From Thermoplasmatota archaeon (GTDB taxonomy: Archaea; Thermoplasmatota; E2; DHVEG-1): a DNA stretch of 5,669 bases. Shown in pieces: positions 1 through 5,533 of this stretch. The stretch is from NCBI GenBank assembly GCA_030612095.1, contig JAUWOO010000112.1:1-5669 (forward strand), written 5' to 3'. A program made the position numbers and the translations under genes. Position 1 is the stretch's first letter, and each line of letters starts with the position of its first letter. The notes under the pieces were generated by a model that had not been told where the DNA came from, did not search any database, and worked only from the letters and a program-made list of their open reading frames with translations.

Positions 1-351
1 GTAAAGAAAGATACGGTATTACCAATGATGTATATGCCTGATTGTATAAAGGGAACTATCGAGCTTATGGACGCGGATATTTCAAAACTAAAGCATCATT
101 GTGATTTTAATCTGGCTGCCATGAGTTTCTCAGCAGGCGAATTAGCAAAGGAAATAAAGAAACATATCTCTGAGTTCAAATGTGAATATAAACCCGATTT
201 AAGGCAAGCCATTGCAGATACATGGCCTAAAACAATCGATGATAGTGCCGCACGTGAAGAATGGGGTTGGAAACCAGATTATGATCTAGCAGTTATGACC
301 AAAGATATGCTAGAGAAACTTGGTAAGCGGCATGAAGAAGGAAACCTCTAA
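1..351 (+). CDS. L-threonine 3-dehydrogenase, SDR type, C-terminal part (5' end outside window)
   Basis: The frame is open from base 1, so the gene is truncated by the window edge. About 116 C-terminal residues remain of an enzyme usually about 310-320 residues long. The family oxidises L-threonine to 2-amino-3-ketobutyrate with NAD+, the first step of threonine breakdown to glycine and acetyl-CoA, in the cytosol. The NAD-binding Rossmann half is not in the window. The visible part carries the substrate-side signatures of short-chain (epimerase-like) threonine dehydrogenases: LPMMYMPD near its start, then NLAAMSFSAGELA, the segment YKPDLRQAIADTWP, and DDSAAREEWGWKPDYDL near the end. These match the tail of enzymes such as that of Thermoplasma volcanium, as recalled from the family. 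A generic nucleotide-sugar epimerase is the alternative, but the RQAIADTWP...DDS..R..WGWKP block argues against it. It stops 86 bp before the aldolase gene. Confidence 0.85.
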   Translation, partial: VKKDTVLPMMYMPDCIKGTIELMDADISKLKHHCDFNLAAMSFSAGELAKEIKKHISEFKCEYKPDLRQAIADTWPKTIDDSAAREEWGWKPDYDLAVMTKDMLEKLGKRHEEGNL

Positions 352-381
352 ATTTGCTGGTTATTGAAGCATCTGTAGAAA

Positions 382-391
382 GTTTTATTTG
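382..391 (+). promoter_or_regulatory. Candidate TATA box for the aldolase gene
   Basis: A purine-rich GAAAG, acting as a BRE-like element, precedes TTTTATTT in the gap after the dehydrogenase. A transcript start about 26 bp downstream, near 410, would give a leader of roughly 25-30 nt that just includes the Shine-Dalgarno at 424-430. The match to the archaeal consensus is only fair. The same T-rich run could instead help to terminate the upstream gene. Confidence 0.35.
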
Positions 392-423
392 CTAAACTAC
401 ATTCCAATTCACACATAACTCGT

Positions 424-430
424 GAGGTGA
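424..430 (+). promoter_or_regulatory. Shine-Dalgarno of the aldolase gene
   Basis: GAGGTGA is a full-length match to the archaeal anti-SD and sits 7 nt before the ATG at 438. It fixes that ATG as the start rather than the next in-frame ATG at 468 (residue 11), which has no comparable motif. Confidence 0.8.
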
Positions 431-437
431 ACCCAAT

Positions 438-1547
438 ATGGCTAAATTAGAGGAGATTGAAGAATATATGAATAATGATAGTATAGAAACTATTAAGGGT
501 TATTTAGATGAGGAATCTGATTATTTGTTAGAGCATACTTGTGATAAAATACGAAGGGAATCGCTTTATCTACCAGGTCATGATTTTGTTGACAGGACAT
601 TTGTTGATTCGGACAGACCAACGCAAGTTTTGAGAAATCTCAAATCGATTTTTAATCATGGTCGATTGAGCGGTACCGGATATGTTTCAATACTACCCGT
701 TGACCAGGGAATTGAACATTCTGCTGCAGCATCATTTACCCCAAATCCAATGTATTTTGACCCTGAGAATATAATAAAACTTGCAATAAATGGAGGTTGT
801 AATGCCGTTGCATCAACCCTTGGCGTTCTTGGTGCAGTATCCAGAAAATATGCTCACAAGATACCATTTATCGTAAAAATCAATCATAACCAGCTCCTTA
901 CATATCCAAATGAATTTGACCAGATAATGTTTGCAGACGTTGAGCAGGCATGGGAGATGGGAGCAGCAGCAATTGGCTGTACAATTTATTTTGGATCTGA
1001 ACAATCCAATAGACAACTCCAGGAGGTCAGTGAAGCATTTAAGTATGCGCATGAGCTAGGTATGGCTACTGTATTATGGTGTTACCTTAGAAACCCTTCT
1101 TTTAAGGTCGACGGAAATGATTACCACGCGTCTGCAGATCTTACAGGTCAGGCTAATCATCTAGGTGTTACAATTGAGGCAGATATAATCAAACAGAAAC
1201 TTCCAACAATAAACGGTGGATATGTCGCACTTGACCAAGATGGTGTCAAATATGGAAAAATGGACAATAGAGCATATAGCGAACTTGCTTCAGATCATCC
1301 AATAGATCTTACTAGATACCAGATTGCCAACTGTTATATGGGTAGAATTGGTCTTATTAACTCCGGTGGTGCTTCTGGCGATAATGATTTTGCTCAGGCT
1401 GTAAGAACTGCTGTTATCAATAAACGTGCTGGCGGAACAGGTCTTATATCTGGTAGAAAGGCATTTCAGAGACCAATGGAGGAAGGCATAAAACTCCTAA
1501 ACAGCATTCAGGATGTATATCTCTGTAAAGATGTAACTATCGCATAG
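438..1547 (+). CDS. fbaB: Class I fructose-bisphosphate aldolase, bacterial FbaB (DhnA) type
   Basis: The enzyme reversibly splits fructose 1,6-bisphosphate into dihydroxyacetone phosphate and glyceraldehyde 3-phosphate through a Schiff-base lysine, in cytosolic glycolysis/gluconeogenesis. At 369 residues it is slightly longer than the roughly 350 of E. coli FbaB, through an extra N-terminal stretch, and far longer than the roughly 260-280 of the common archaeal aldolases. It follows FbaB almost from end to end: LYLPGHDFVDR (43-53), SILPVDQGIEHSA (84-96), PFIVKINHN (143-151), IYFGSEQS (183-190), SADLTGQANHLG (232-243), RYQIANCYMGR (293-303), LINSGGA (306-312), INKRAGG (327-333), GRKAF (339-343). 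The Schiff-base lysine should be K252 or K254 in ADIIKQK; alignment alone does not say which. No metal-site motif of class II aldolases is seen. The gene has its own SD and a hairpin/T-tract over the stop, so it is probably monocistronic. Its close likeness to bacterial enzymes suggests transfer. Confidence 0.93.
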   Translation: MAKLEEIEEYMNNDSIETIKGYLDEESDYLLEHTCDKIRRESLYLPGHDFVDRTFVDSDRPTQVLRNLKSIFNHGRLSGTGYVSILPVDQGIEHSAAASFTPNPMYFDPENIIKLAINGGCNAVASTLGVLGAVSRKYAHKIPFIVKINHNQLLTYPNEFDQIMFADVEQAWEMGAAAIGCTIYFGSEQSNRQLQEVSEAFKYAHELGMATVLWCYLRNPSFKVDGNDYHASADLTGQANHLGVTIEADIIKQKLPTINGGYVALDQDGVKYGKMDNRAYSELASDHPIDLTRYQIANCYMGRIGLINSGGASGDNDFAQAVRTAVINKRAGGTGLISGRKAFQRPMEEGIKLLNSIQDVYLCKDVTIA

Positions 1548-1568
1548 TTACACTGCTTTCTTCTTTTT
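1532..1568 (+). terminator. Hairpin plus T-tract terminator overlapping the aldolase stop codon
   Basis: A perfect 9-bp inverted repeat, TGTAACTAT (1532-1540) and ATAGTTACA (1544-1552), has a 3-nt CGC loop. It is followed within 5 nt by TTTCTTCTTTTT (1557-1568). The stop codon TAG (1545-1547) lies in the right arm. The shape is that of a factor-independent terminator. In archaea the T-tract alone can suffice, so the stem may instead act in RNA stability. Confidence 0.65.
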
Positions 1569-1572
1569 AAAA

Positions 1573-1604
1573 ATAGACAACAGCCCATCGGGCGTTGTAT
1601 CTAT
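1573..1604 (+). terminator. Second hairpin downstream of the aldolase gene
   Basis: GCCC (1583-1586) pairs with GGGC (1590-1593) around an ATC loop. ACAAC (1577-1581) pairs with GTTGT (1594-1598), with A1582 bulged. After a 2-nt bulge, ATAG (1573-1576) pairs with CTAT (1601-1604). A moderately T-rich CTTTATTTATAG follows. This could be a back-up terminator, a 3'-end stability element, or the base of a small transcript. The stem is clear in the sequence; the role is inference. Confidence 0.5.
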
Positions 1605-1643
1605 CTTTATTTATAGTTCCCCCTAATGTAATCATCATACTTA

Positions 1644-1670
1644 AGATGAAAAACATATGTTTTAGATGAA
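1644..1670 (+). promoter_or_regulatory. 14-bp palindrome inside a phased direct repeat, upstream of the top6 promoter
   Basis: AAAACATATGTTTT (1650-1663) is a perfect palindrome. The heptamer AGATGAA occurs at 1644-1650 and again at 1664-1670, exactly 20 bp apart, or about two helical turns. The block ends 3 bp before the TTTTATAATTA box, in the place where archaeal activators or BRE-competing repressors bind. It is a candidate operator for top6BA. No regulator can be named. Confidence 0.4.
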
Positions 1671-1673
1671 TAC

Positions 1674-1684
1674 TTTTATAATTA
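1674..1684 (+). promoter_or_regulatory. Candidate TATA box of the top6BA operon
   Basis: TTTTATAATTA is the best TATA match in the 192-bp gap. A start 25-28 bp downstream would fall near 1703-1708 and give a leader of about 32-37 nt that includes the Shine-Dalgarno. The position fits the only large downstream transcription unit. Confidence 0.5.
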
Positions 1685-1711
1685 TCATTTTCATTACAGC
1701 ATCGAGTGCAT

Positions 1712-1735
1712 AATTCTCCTATGAATTGGAGGGGG
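1712..1735 (+). promoter_or_regulatory. top6B Shine-Dalgarno with a possible masking hairpin
   Basis: GGAGGGGG (1728-1735) is the SD; its GGAGG core ends 7 nt before the TTG at 1740. Just upstream, CTCC (1716-1719) can pair with GGAG (1728-1731) and hide the SD. AATTC (1712-1716) can instead pair with GAATT (1723-1727), which leaves the SD free. The two pairings share base 1716 and lie in the same loop, so they exclude each other. Both stems are short, so a switching role is speculative; the SD itself is firm. Confidence 0.55.
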
Positions 1736-1739
1736 AAAA

Positions 1740-3671
1740 TTGGCTAAAATAACAGCACATGAACTAGCAAAAAAGCAAAAAGAAATCTCTGTGGCAGAGT
1801 TCTTCGAACGAAATAAACATATATTGGGATTTGGTAATCTAACCCGGGCACTACTCACCAGTGTTAAGGAGGGAGTCGATAACGCCCTCGATGCATGTGA
1901 AGAGGCAGACATTCTTCCAGACATCTATGTCGAAATCCAAAACCATGAAGATGAAGAATGCAAAGTTATCATTGAAGATAACGGTCCAGGTATTGTGAAA
2001 AAACAGATTCCACATATTTTTGGGAGATTGCTTTATGGATCCAGATTTCATGCCATTAGACAAAGTCGAGGTCAACAGGGAATAGGCATCTCTGCAGTGG
2101 TACTGTATGGCCAGTTAACAACGGGAAAACATGCCAAGATCATATCAAAAGTGGAAGAAGACAGACCTGCAGCAGTCATGGAACTTGCCATTGATACTAA
2201 TCGAAATCGTGCCGAAGTTATAAATCGAAAAATCACGCATTGGGATAAACCAACAGGAAGTAGAGTAGAAATAAGCATTATGGCAGATTATAAAAGAGGT
2301 AAACGTTTTGTATATGACTATCTGCAAAGTACCTCTATCGTAAACCCTCATGCACAAATAATTTTTAAAGAACCTGGTGGAACCGAACACATCTTTGAAA
2401 GAACATCTGAGGCGTTGCCTAAGAAATCTGTTGAAATTAAACCACATCCATATGGAGTTGAACTTGGGACTCTCATCAAAATGGCCAAACATACTAAGAG
2501 TCGAAAGCTTTCCTCATTTTTGAAGACTGAGTTTAGCAGCATGGGTAGCAGAACAACTGATGCAGCATGTGAAAGAGCACAGCTGGATAAAAGCCTTAGT
2601 CCCAAGAATATAACCAGGGAACAATTTCTGGCATTACATAAGGCATTTAAGAAAGTTAAGATTATGGCACCCTCTACAGATTGTCTTTCCCCCATTGGCG
2701 AAACACTAATTAAACGGAGCTTAAAACATGAAACAAAAGAGATTTCTCCAGAATTTATAATTACAGCATCTAGACCACCCTCAACATATTCTGGTAATCC
2801 TTTCCAAGTAGAAGTAGGACTTGTCTATGGTGGTAGTCTACCAAAGGATAAATCAGTGAGATTATTTCGTTTTGCAAATCGAGTGCCATTATTATACCAA
2901 CAGGGTGGTTGCGCAACAACTGCTGCAATTTCCTCAATAGATTGGAGAAGATATGGCCTAGATCAACCGTCTGGAAAGGGAATTCCCACAGGGCCTGCGA
3001 TTTTCTTTGCCCATTTATCTTCAACACTTATACCATTTACATCAGAGAGCAAAGAAGCAATAGCCGATATTCCTGAGATTGAAAATGAGATCAAGCTTGC
3101 ATTTAGAGAGTGCGCAAGAAAAGTACAACGTCACATACATAAGAAAGTCAGACGGAAAAAGACTCGGGAGAAATTTGACCTGATTACAAAGATCCTGCCC
3201 GAGATCGCCAAAAAATCGGCAAGCATGTTGAACAAGCCAGTACCATCTTTAAATGAGGTTATAACTAAAATTATGGATGTAGTATGGATTGAAGACCTCA
3301 TTGAATATGAAAAAATCTCAGGAAAACCCGTTCAGACGACATTGATAGAAGACACATTGGGAGAACATAAAGAAGGGATCATTACAAAGAGTAATATCAT
3401 GGTAGTGAACTATATGCGTAAACCGCAGAAATTCAATTTATATGTGGTTATCCCAGAGGATGCGGTTGTTGGGACAGTGACCCCCAAGCCCACTAGAATT
3501 GCAAATAACTACATAAAATGGAATTTAGATTCAATTCATCCAACTGGAAAAATTGATGTACATTTTGAGCTTGCAGGCCTAGGAAAAGGAGATTTTGATG
3601 AAAACGACATGTATATTGAAAACATAAACCCCTCTTATGTTATAGGAGCGGATAAATGGGAGGGGGAGTAA
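1740..3671 (+). CDS. top6B: DNA topoisomerase VI subunit B (ATPase subunit)
   Basis: This is the ATP-binding subunit of the A2B2 type IIB topoisomerase, which passes one duplex through another to relax supercoils and decatenate chromosomes. The 643 residues read in order. First is a GHKL ATPase domain with the N-box EGVDN (E44 as presumed catalytic base, N48 for Mg), G1 box DNGPGI (80-85) and G2 box GQQGIGIS (111-118). An H2TH-type region follows at about 230-310, then a transducer domain at about 320-510. K438, in TSESKEA, fits the switch lysine that contacts ATP phosphate. A C-terminal extension (about 545-640) fits the Ig-like domain of longer euryarchaeal subunits; crenarchaeal proteins are nearer 530. 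The start is TTG, chosen because the SD is well placed and the encoded N-terminus, running into HELAKKQKEISVAEFF, matches family starts. No in-frame ATG lies nearby. Its end carries the SD of top6A. Confidence 0.96.
   Translation: MAKITAHELAKKQKEISVAEFFERNKHILGFGNLTRALLTSVKEGVDNALDACEEADILPDIYVEIQNHEDEECKVIIEDNGPGIVKKQIPHIFGRLLYGSRFHAIRQSRGQQGIGISAVVLYGQLTTGKHAKIISKVEEDRPAAVMELAIDTNRNRAEVINRKITHWDKPTGSRVEISIMADYKRGKRFVYDYLQSTSIVNPHAQIIFKEPGGTEHIFERTSEALPKKSVEIKPHPYGVELGTLIKMAKHTKSRKLSSFLKTEFSSMGSRTTDAACERAQLDKSLSPKNITREQFLALHKAFKKVKIMAPSTDCLSPIGETLIKRSLKHETKEISPEFIITASRPPSTYSGNPFQVEVGLVYGGSLPKDKSVRLFRFANRVPLLYQQGGCATTAAISSIDWRRYGLDQPSGKGIPTGPAIFFAHLSSTLIPFTSESKEAIADIPEIENEIKLAFRECARKVQRHIHKKVRRKKTREKFDLITKILPEIAKKSASMLNKPVPSLNEVITKIMDVVWIEDLIEYEKISGKPVQTTLIEDTLGEHKEGIITKSNIMVVNYMRKPQKFNLYVVIPEDAVVGTVTPKPTRIANNYIKWNLDSIHPTGKIDVHFELAGLGKGDFDENDMYIENINPSYVIGADKWEGE
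3659..3668 (+). promoter_or_regulatory. top6A Shine-Dalgarno inside the last codons of top6B
   Basis: GGAGGGGGAG lies in the W-E-G-E codons at the end of top6B. The stop TAA at 3669-3671 is one base from the ATG at 3673. Terminating ribosomes would sit on this SD, which points to translational coupling and balanced production of the two subunits. Confidence 0.8.
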
Positions 3672-3672
3672 A

Positions 3673-4773
3673 ATGACAAAAAAAGATTATACTAACGTAA
3701 TCAGCAAGATAGATCTGATTGCATCAAAGATTTATGATGACTTTGAGAAAGCCGATATACCGTATCTCCAGCTACCCACACGCACTAAAGCAAATATAAA
3801 ATTTGATGATAAATTTAACGTGTGGAAATATGGAAAAAACACGACTGAGAGATCTGCGAAATCGCTCGATGGAGCATATATGCTACTTCGTACAATGTAC
3901 CTAGTGGATTTTATAAAAACTATGATAAAGACAAATAAATCTTCAACACTCAGAGAGATGTATTACATCTCTGAAGGATGGGATCTTGCTAAATTCCACT
4001 CCCAACCAGAGTCAAATTCACTTGCAGAAGATCTAGAGGTTATAACAAGCTGCATGAGGGAAGATTTCAAACTTAGACCTGAAGAGGATGGAGCAAGAGT
4101 TATTGGTAATCTTACACTTGAAGAGATGACACGAAACAAAACAAAAAAGAAAATTCACTGTCAGGATGATGTTGGTGATTCGGGATATTCGATTCCATAT
4201 AATGTCGAACCAGAGAAAATATCATTTAAAGGCATAGACGCCGATTTTATCATTGCAATAGAAACGGGAGGTATGTTTGATAGGTTGGTGGAAAATGGAT
4301 TTGATACTTCCAGTCGAGCGATTCTTGTTCATTTAAAAGGTCAACCAGCCAGATCTACAAGACGATTCATCAAGAGGCTAAGTGAAGAGAAAAAGATTCC
4401 AGTTCTTGTTTTTACTGATTGTGATCCTTGGAGTTATAGAATATTTGCAAGTGTTGCATACGGCGCCATTAAAACAGCACATATCTCTGAATATCTTGCC
4501 ACGCCTTCTTCCCAATATCTTGGTGTTACGCCTTCAGATATAAAAAACTATGATCTTCCAACGGATAGTTTAACGAAAGAGGATATTAAATCTTTAAAAA
4601 GTGAGCTTACGGACCCAAGATTCCAGGACCCATTTTGGAAGGGAGAAATCAAACTCCAACTTAAACTAGGGGAGAAATCAGAACAGCAGGCTCTAGCAAA
4701 GTATGGTCTAGATTATGTGACAGATACATATCTTCCAGAAAAACTAGCTGAAATGGGCATGATAAAAAAATAA
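3673..4773 (+). CDS. top6A: DNA topoisomerase VI subunit A (DNA-cleaving, Spo11-like subunit)
   Basis: This is the DNA-cutting partner of Top6B and a homologue of eukaryotic Spo11. It makes a two-base-staggered double-strand break through 5'-phosphotyrosyl links. The length of 366 residues is normal. The winged-helix (5Y-CAP) domain holds the catalytic block TLREMYYISE (92-101). By analogy with Spo11, Y98 rather than Y97 should be the nucleophile. The Toprim domain holds E197 (IAIETGG) and the D249/D251 pair in FTDCDPWSY, which bind Mg. RIFASVAYGAIKTAHISEYLA (256-276) and LGVTPSDI (283-290) are typical of euryarchaeal subunits. The Cys between the two aspartates sits where Gly is common; it does not touch the acidic triad and the enzyme looks intact. 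The gene is co-transcribed with top6B, and its last lysine codons overlap a T-tract serving the opposite gene. Confidence 0.96.
   Translation: MTKKDYTNVISKIDLIASKIYDDFEKADIPYLQLPTRTKANIKFDDKFNVWKYGKNTTERSAKSLDGAYMLLRTMYLVDFIKTMIKTNKSSTLREMYYISEGWDLAKFHSQPESNSLAEDLEVITSCMREDFKLRPEEDGARVIGNLTLEEMTRNKTKKKIHCQDDVGDSGYSIPYNVEPEKISFKGIDADFIIAIETGGMFDRLVENGFDTSSRAILVHLKGQPARSTRRFIKRLSEEKKIPVLVFTDCDPWSYRIFASVAYGAIKTAHISEYLATPSSQYLGVTPSDIKNYDLPTDSLTKEDIKSLKSELTDPRFQDPFWKGEIKLQLKLGEKSEQQALAKYGLDYVTDTYLPEKLAEMGMIKK
4762..4772 (-). terminator. T-tract terminator of the minus-strand membrane protein gene
   Basis: Read on the minus strand, the bases just past that gene's stop run CTTATTTTTTTATC. The T7 run is the complement of the final lysine codons (IKK-stop) of top6A. 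It is shorter than the tract facing the other way and so a weaker candidate. Confidence 0.45.
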
Positions 4774-4780
4774 GAGAGAA

Positions 4781-5239
4781 TTAATTTTTTTCTTTTTTAC
4801 CCCATAACTTCTGCTGCGGGATCATAAGTCCCCTCAGACGCAAAACACTATTCTCATCAATTGATATGTATGTTTTGCTAAATATCCCGCCTTCTGCACC
4901 TGTGGGATAGGTATAAGCATAGACTCGTTTGTCATGTAAGAATTCTGGTTCAGATTTACCTAGTTCCAATTTTTTCTCTACTTTGGAAGTGTATTGAAAA
5001 TAGAAAACAACTCCTAATATTATAAAAATTACAGTCAGAACGCACCAGGCAATTATCCAATTTTCTAGATTGAGCAAAGCCCAGTTAGGCCCCATTTCTA
5101 AAATAAATGCACCCATGGCAACAAATAAAATCCAAATGATAAATAAAATAGAGGTAATGAGGAATAATTTAGATAGCTTAGGGTATATAACTCCAAGTGT
5201 ATTATTTGTGCCATCTGTTTTTTTCTGTGTCTTAAACAT
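4781..5239 (-). CDS. Hypothetical two-helix membrane protein
   Basis: I do not recognise a family. The 152 residues show two clear membrane segments, about 24-47 (FLITSILFIIWILFVAMGAF) and about 61-83 (WIIAWCVLTVIFIILGVVFY), joined by a loop of about 13 residues. Lysines cluster before helix 1 (K3, K6, K7, K21, K24) and after helix 2 (K86, K89, K90, K95). By the positive-inside rule, both ends should face the cytoplasm. The soluble tail (84-152) contains YAYTYPTGAEGG and a short strand-rich stretch around YISIDENSVLRLRG, and ends in a basic KKEK. There is no cleavable signal peptide, cysteine pair or catalytic motif. The start at 5239 has only a weak purine-rich GAGAGAG before it, but the strong TATA-like element near 5280 supports it. 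The gene converges on top6A with 7 bp between stops and diverges from the small ORF, so it is transcribed alone. Confidence 0.75.
   Translation of the reverse strand: MFKTQKKTDGTNNTLGVIYPKLSKLFLITSILFIIWILFVAMGAFILEMGPNWALLNLENWIIAWCVLTVIFIILGVVFYFQYTSKVEKKLELGKSEPEFLHDKRVYAYTYPTGAEGGIFSKTYISIDENSVLRLRGLMIPQQKLWGKKEKN
4785..4798 (+). terminator. T-tract terminator of top6BA
   Basis: T7-C-T6 begins 12 bp after the top6A stop on the + strand, a classic archaeal U-tract terminator without a needed hairpin. The same bases encode the last residues (KKEKN) of the convergent minus-strand gene. Confidence 0.65.
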
Positions 5240-5274
5240 AACTCTCTCTAGTATGACGTATTGTGTCTCTATGC

Positions 5275-5286
5275 TTTTAAAATTTT
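5275..5286. promoter_or_regulatory. Symmetric TATA element for divergent promoters
   Basis: TTTTAAAATTTT contains TTTTAAAA (5275-5282) and AAAATTTT (5279-5286), both self-complementary, so TBP could bind in either direction. Leftward, a start near 5253-5256 gives a leader of about 15 nt for the membrane protein. Rightward, a start near 5305-5307 gives a leader of about 17 nt holding the small ORF's SD. The spacing fits both ways; direction and use are inferred. Confidence 0.45.
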
Positions 5287-5306
5287 CTATTCACCCGTAT
5301 GAATAG
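5287..5306. promoter_or_regulatory. 20-bp dyad, candidate operator
   Basis: CTATTCA (5287-5293) and TGAATAG (5300-5306) are perfect inverted arms separated by CCCGTA. Their centres are 13 bp apart. The dyad touches the TATA element and reaches the predicted rightward transcript start, the classic position for a dimeric helix-turn-helix repressor that blocks polymerase. No cognate regulator gene is in the window. Confidence 0.45.
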
Positions 5307-5310
5307 TATT

Positions 5311-5320
5311 AAAGGAGGGA
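5311..5320 (+). promoter_or_regulatory. Strong Shine-Dalgarno before the 34-codon small ORF
   Basis: AAAGGAGGGA includes AGGAGG, one of the best anti-SD matches in the window. It lies 4 nt before the ATG at 5323, a short but workable spacing. No long ORF uses it, which is the main reason for calling the small ORF. Confidence 0.55.
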
Positions 5321-5322
5321 TA

Positions 5323-5427
5323 ATGCCAGTGACACTATTACTAAGACTCATAACATTATATGTAAACCAACAACTTGGCACATCGTATAGTAGTTCTGAT
5401 TCAATCAATTATGCTTTACAATATTAA
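5323..5427 (+). CDS. Small ORF, 34 residues, function unknown
   Basis: The ORF runs from ATG at 5323 to TAA at 5425-5427. The product begins MPVTLLLRLITLYV, a hydrophobic or amphipathic stretch, and continues with a polar, serine-rich tail (SYSSSDS) ending in ALQY. It has no cysteines, zinc motif or clear full-length membrane span, and I recognise no family. Support comes from the strong SD and from the candidate promoter and dyad just upstream. Against it are its short length and the absence of any comparison with relatives. It could instead be a leader peptide, or an SD-like sequence in an untranslated leader of the downstream phosphoesterase gene, which lies in another frame about 100 bp on. 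Confidence 0.35.
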   Translation: MPVTLLLRLITLYVNQQLGTSYSSSDSINYALQY

Positions 5428-5533
5428 GGCAAATCTCGGTAAGTCGAATATGAATTACATGCCTGTGGCAGACAACAAAGTAAGTAACCATATCATTTTA
5501 AGAATGCATATGCAATTAGAAAAAATGTTTACC

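Noticed and set aside
813..1052. 79-residue minus-strand ORF within the aldolase gene
   Set aside because: It is antisense to the conserved aldolase core with no start signal; a reading-frame shadow.
1605..1643. Riboswitch or structured RNA in the aldolase-top6B gap
   Set aside because: Beyond the aldolase hairpins and the promoter elements, the sequence is simple and AT-rich with no multi-stem architecture that I can see.
1721..1747. Eight-codon ATG ORF overlapping the top6B start, as a possible leader peptide
   Set aside because: It has no SD of its own (TTCTCCT precedes it) and it overlaps the top6B SD, which is sufficiently explained by the TTG start.
1851..3027. Several 68-115 residue minus-strand ORFs within top6B
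   Set aside because: They lie wholly inside a well-supported conserved gene, have no SD and show no family motifs; top6B accounts for the region.
5070..5306. 78-residue + strand ORF opposite the membrane protein gene
   Set aside because: It is the antisense shadow of the two-helix protein, has no SD, and its hydrophobic stretches mirror those of the real gene. It also runs through the divergent promoter region.
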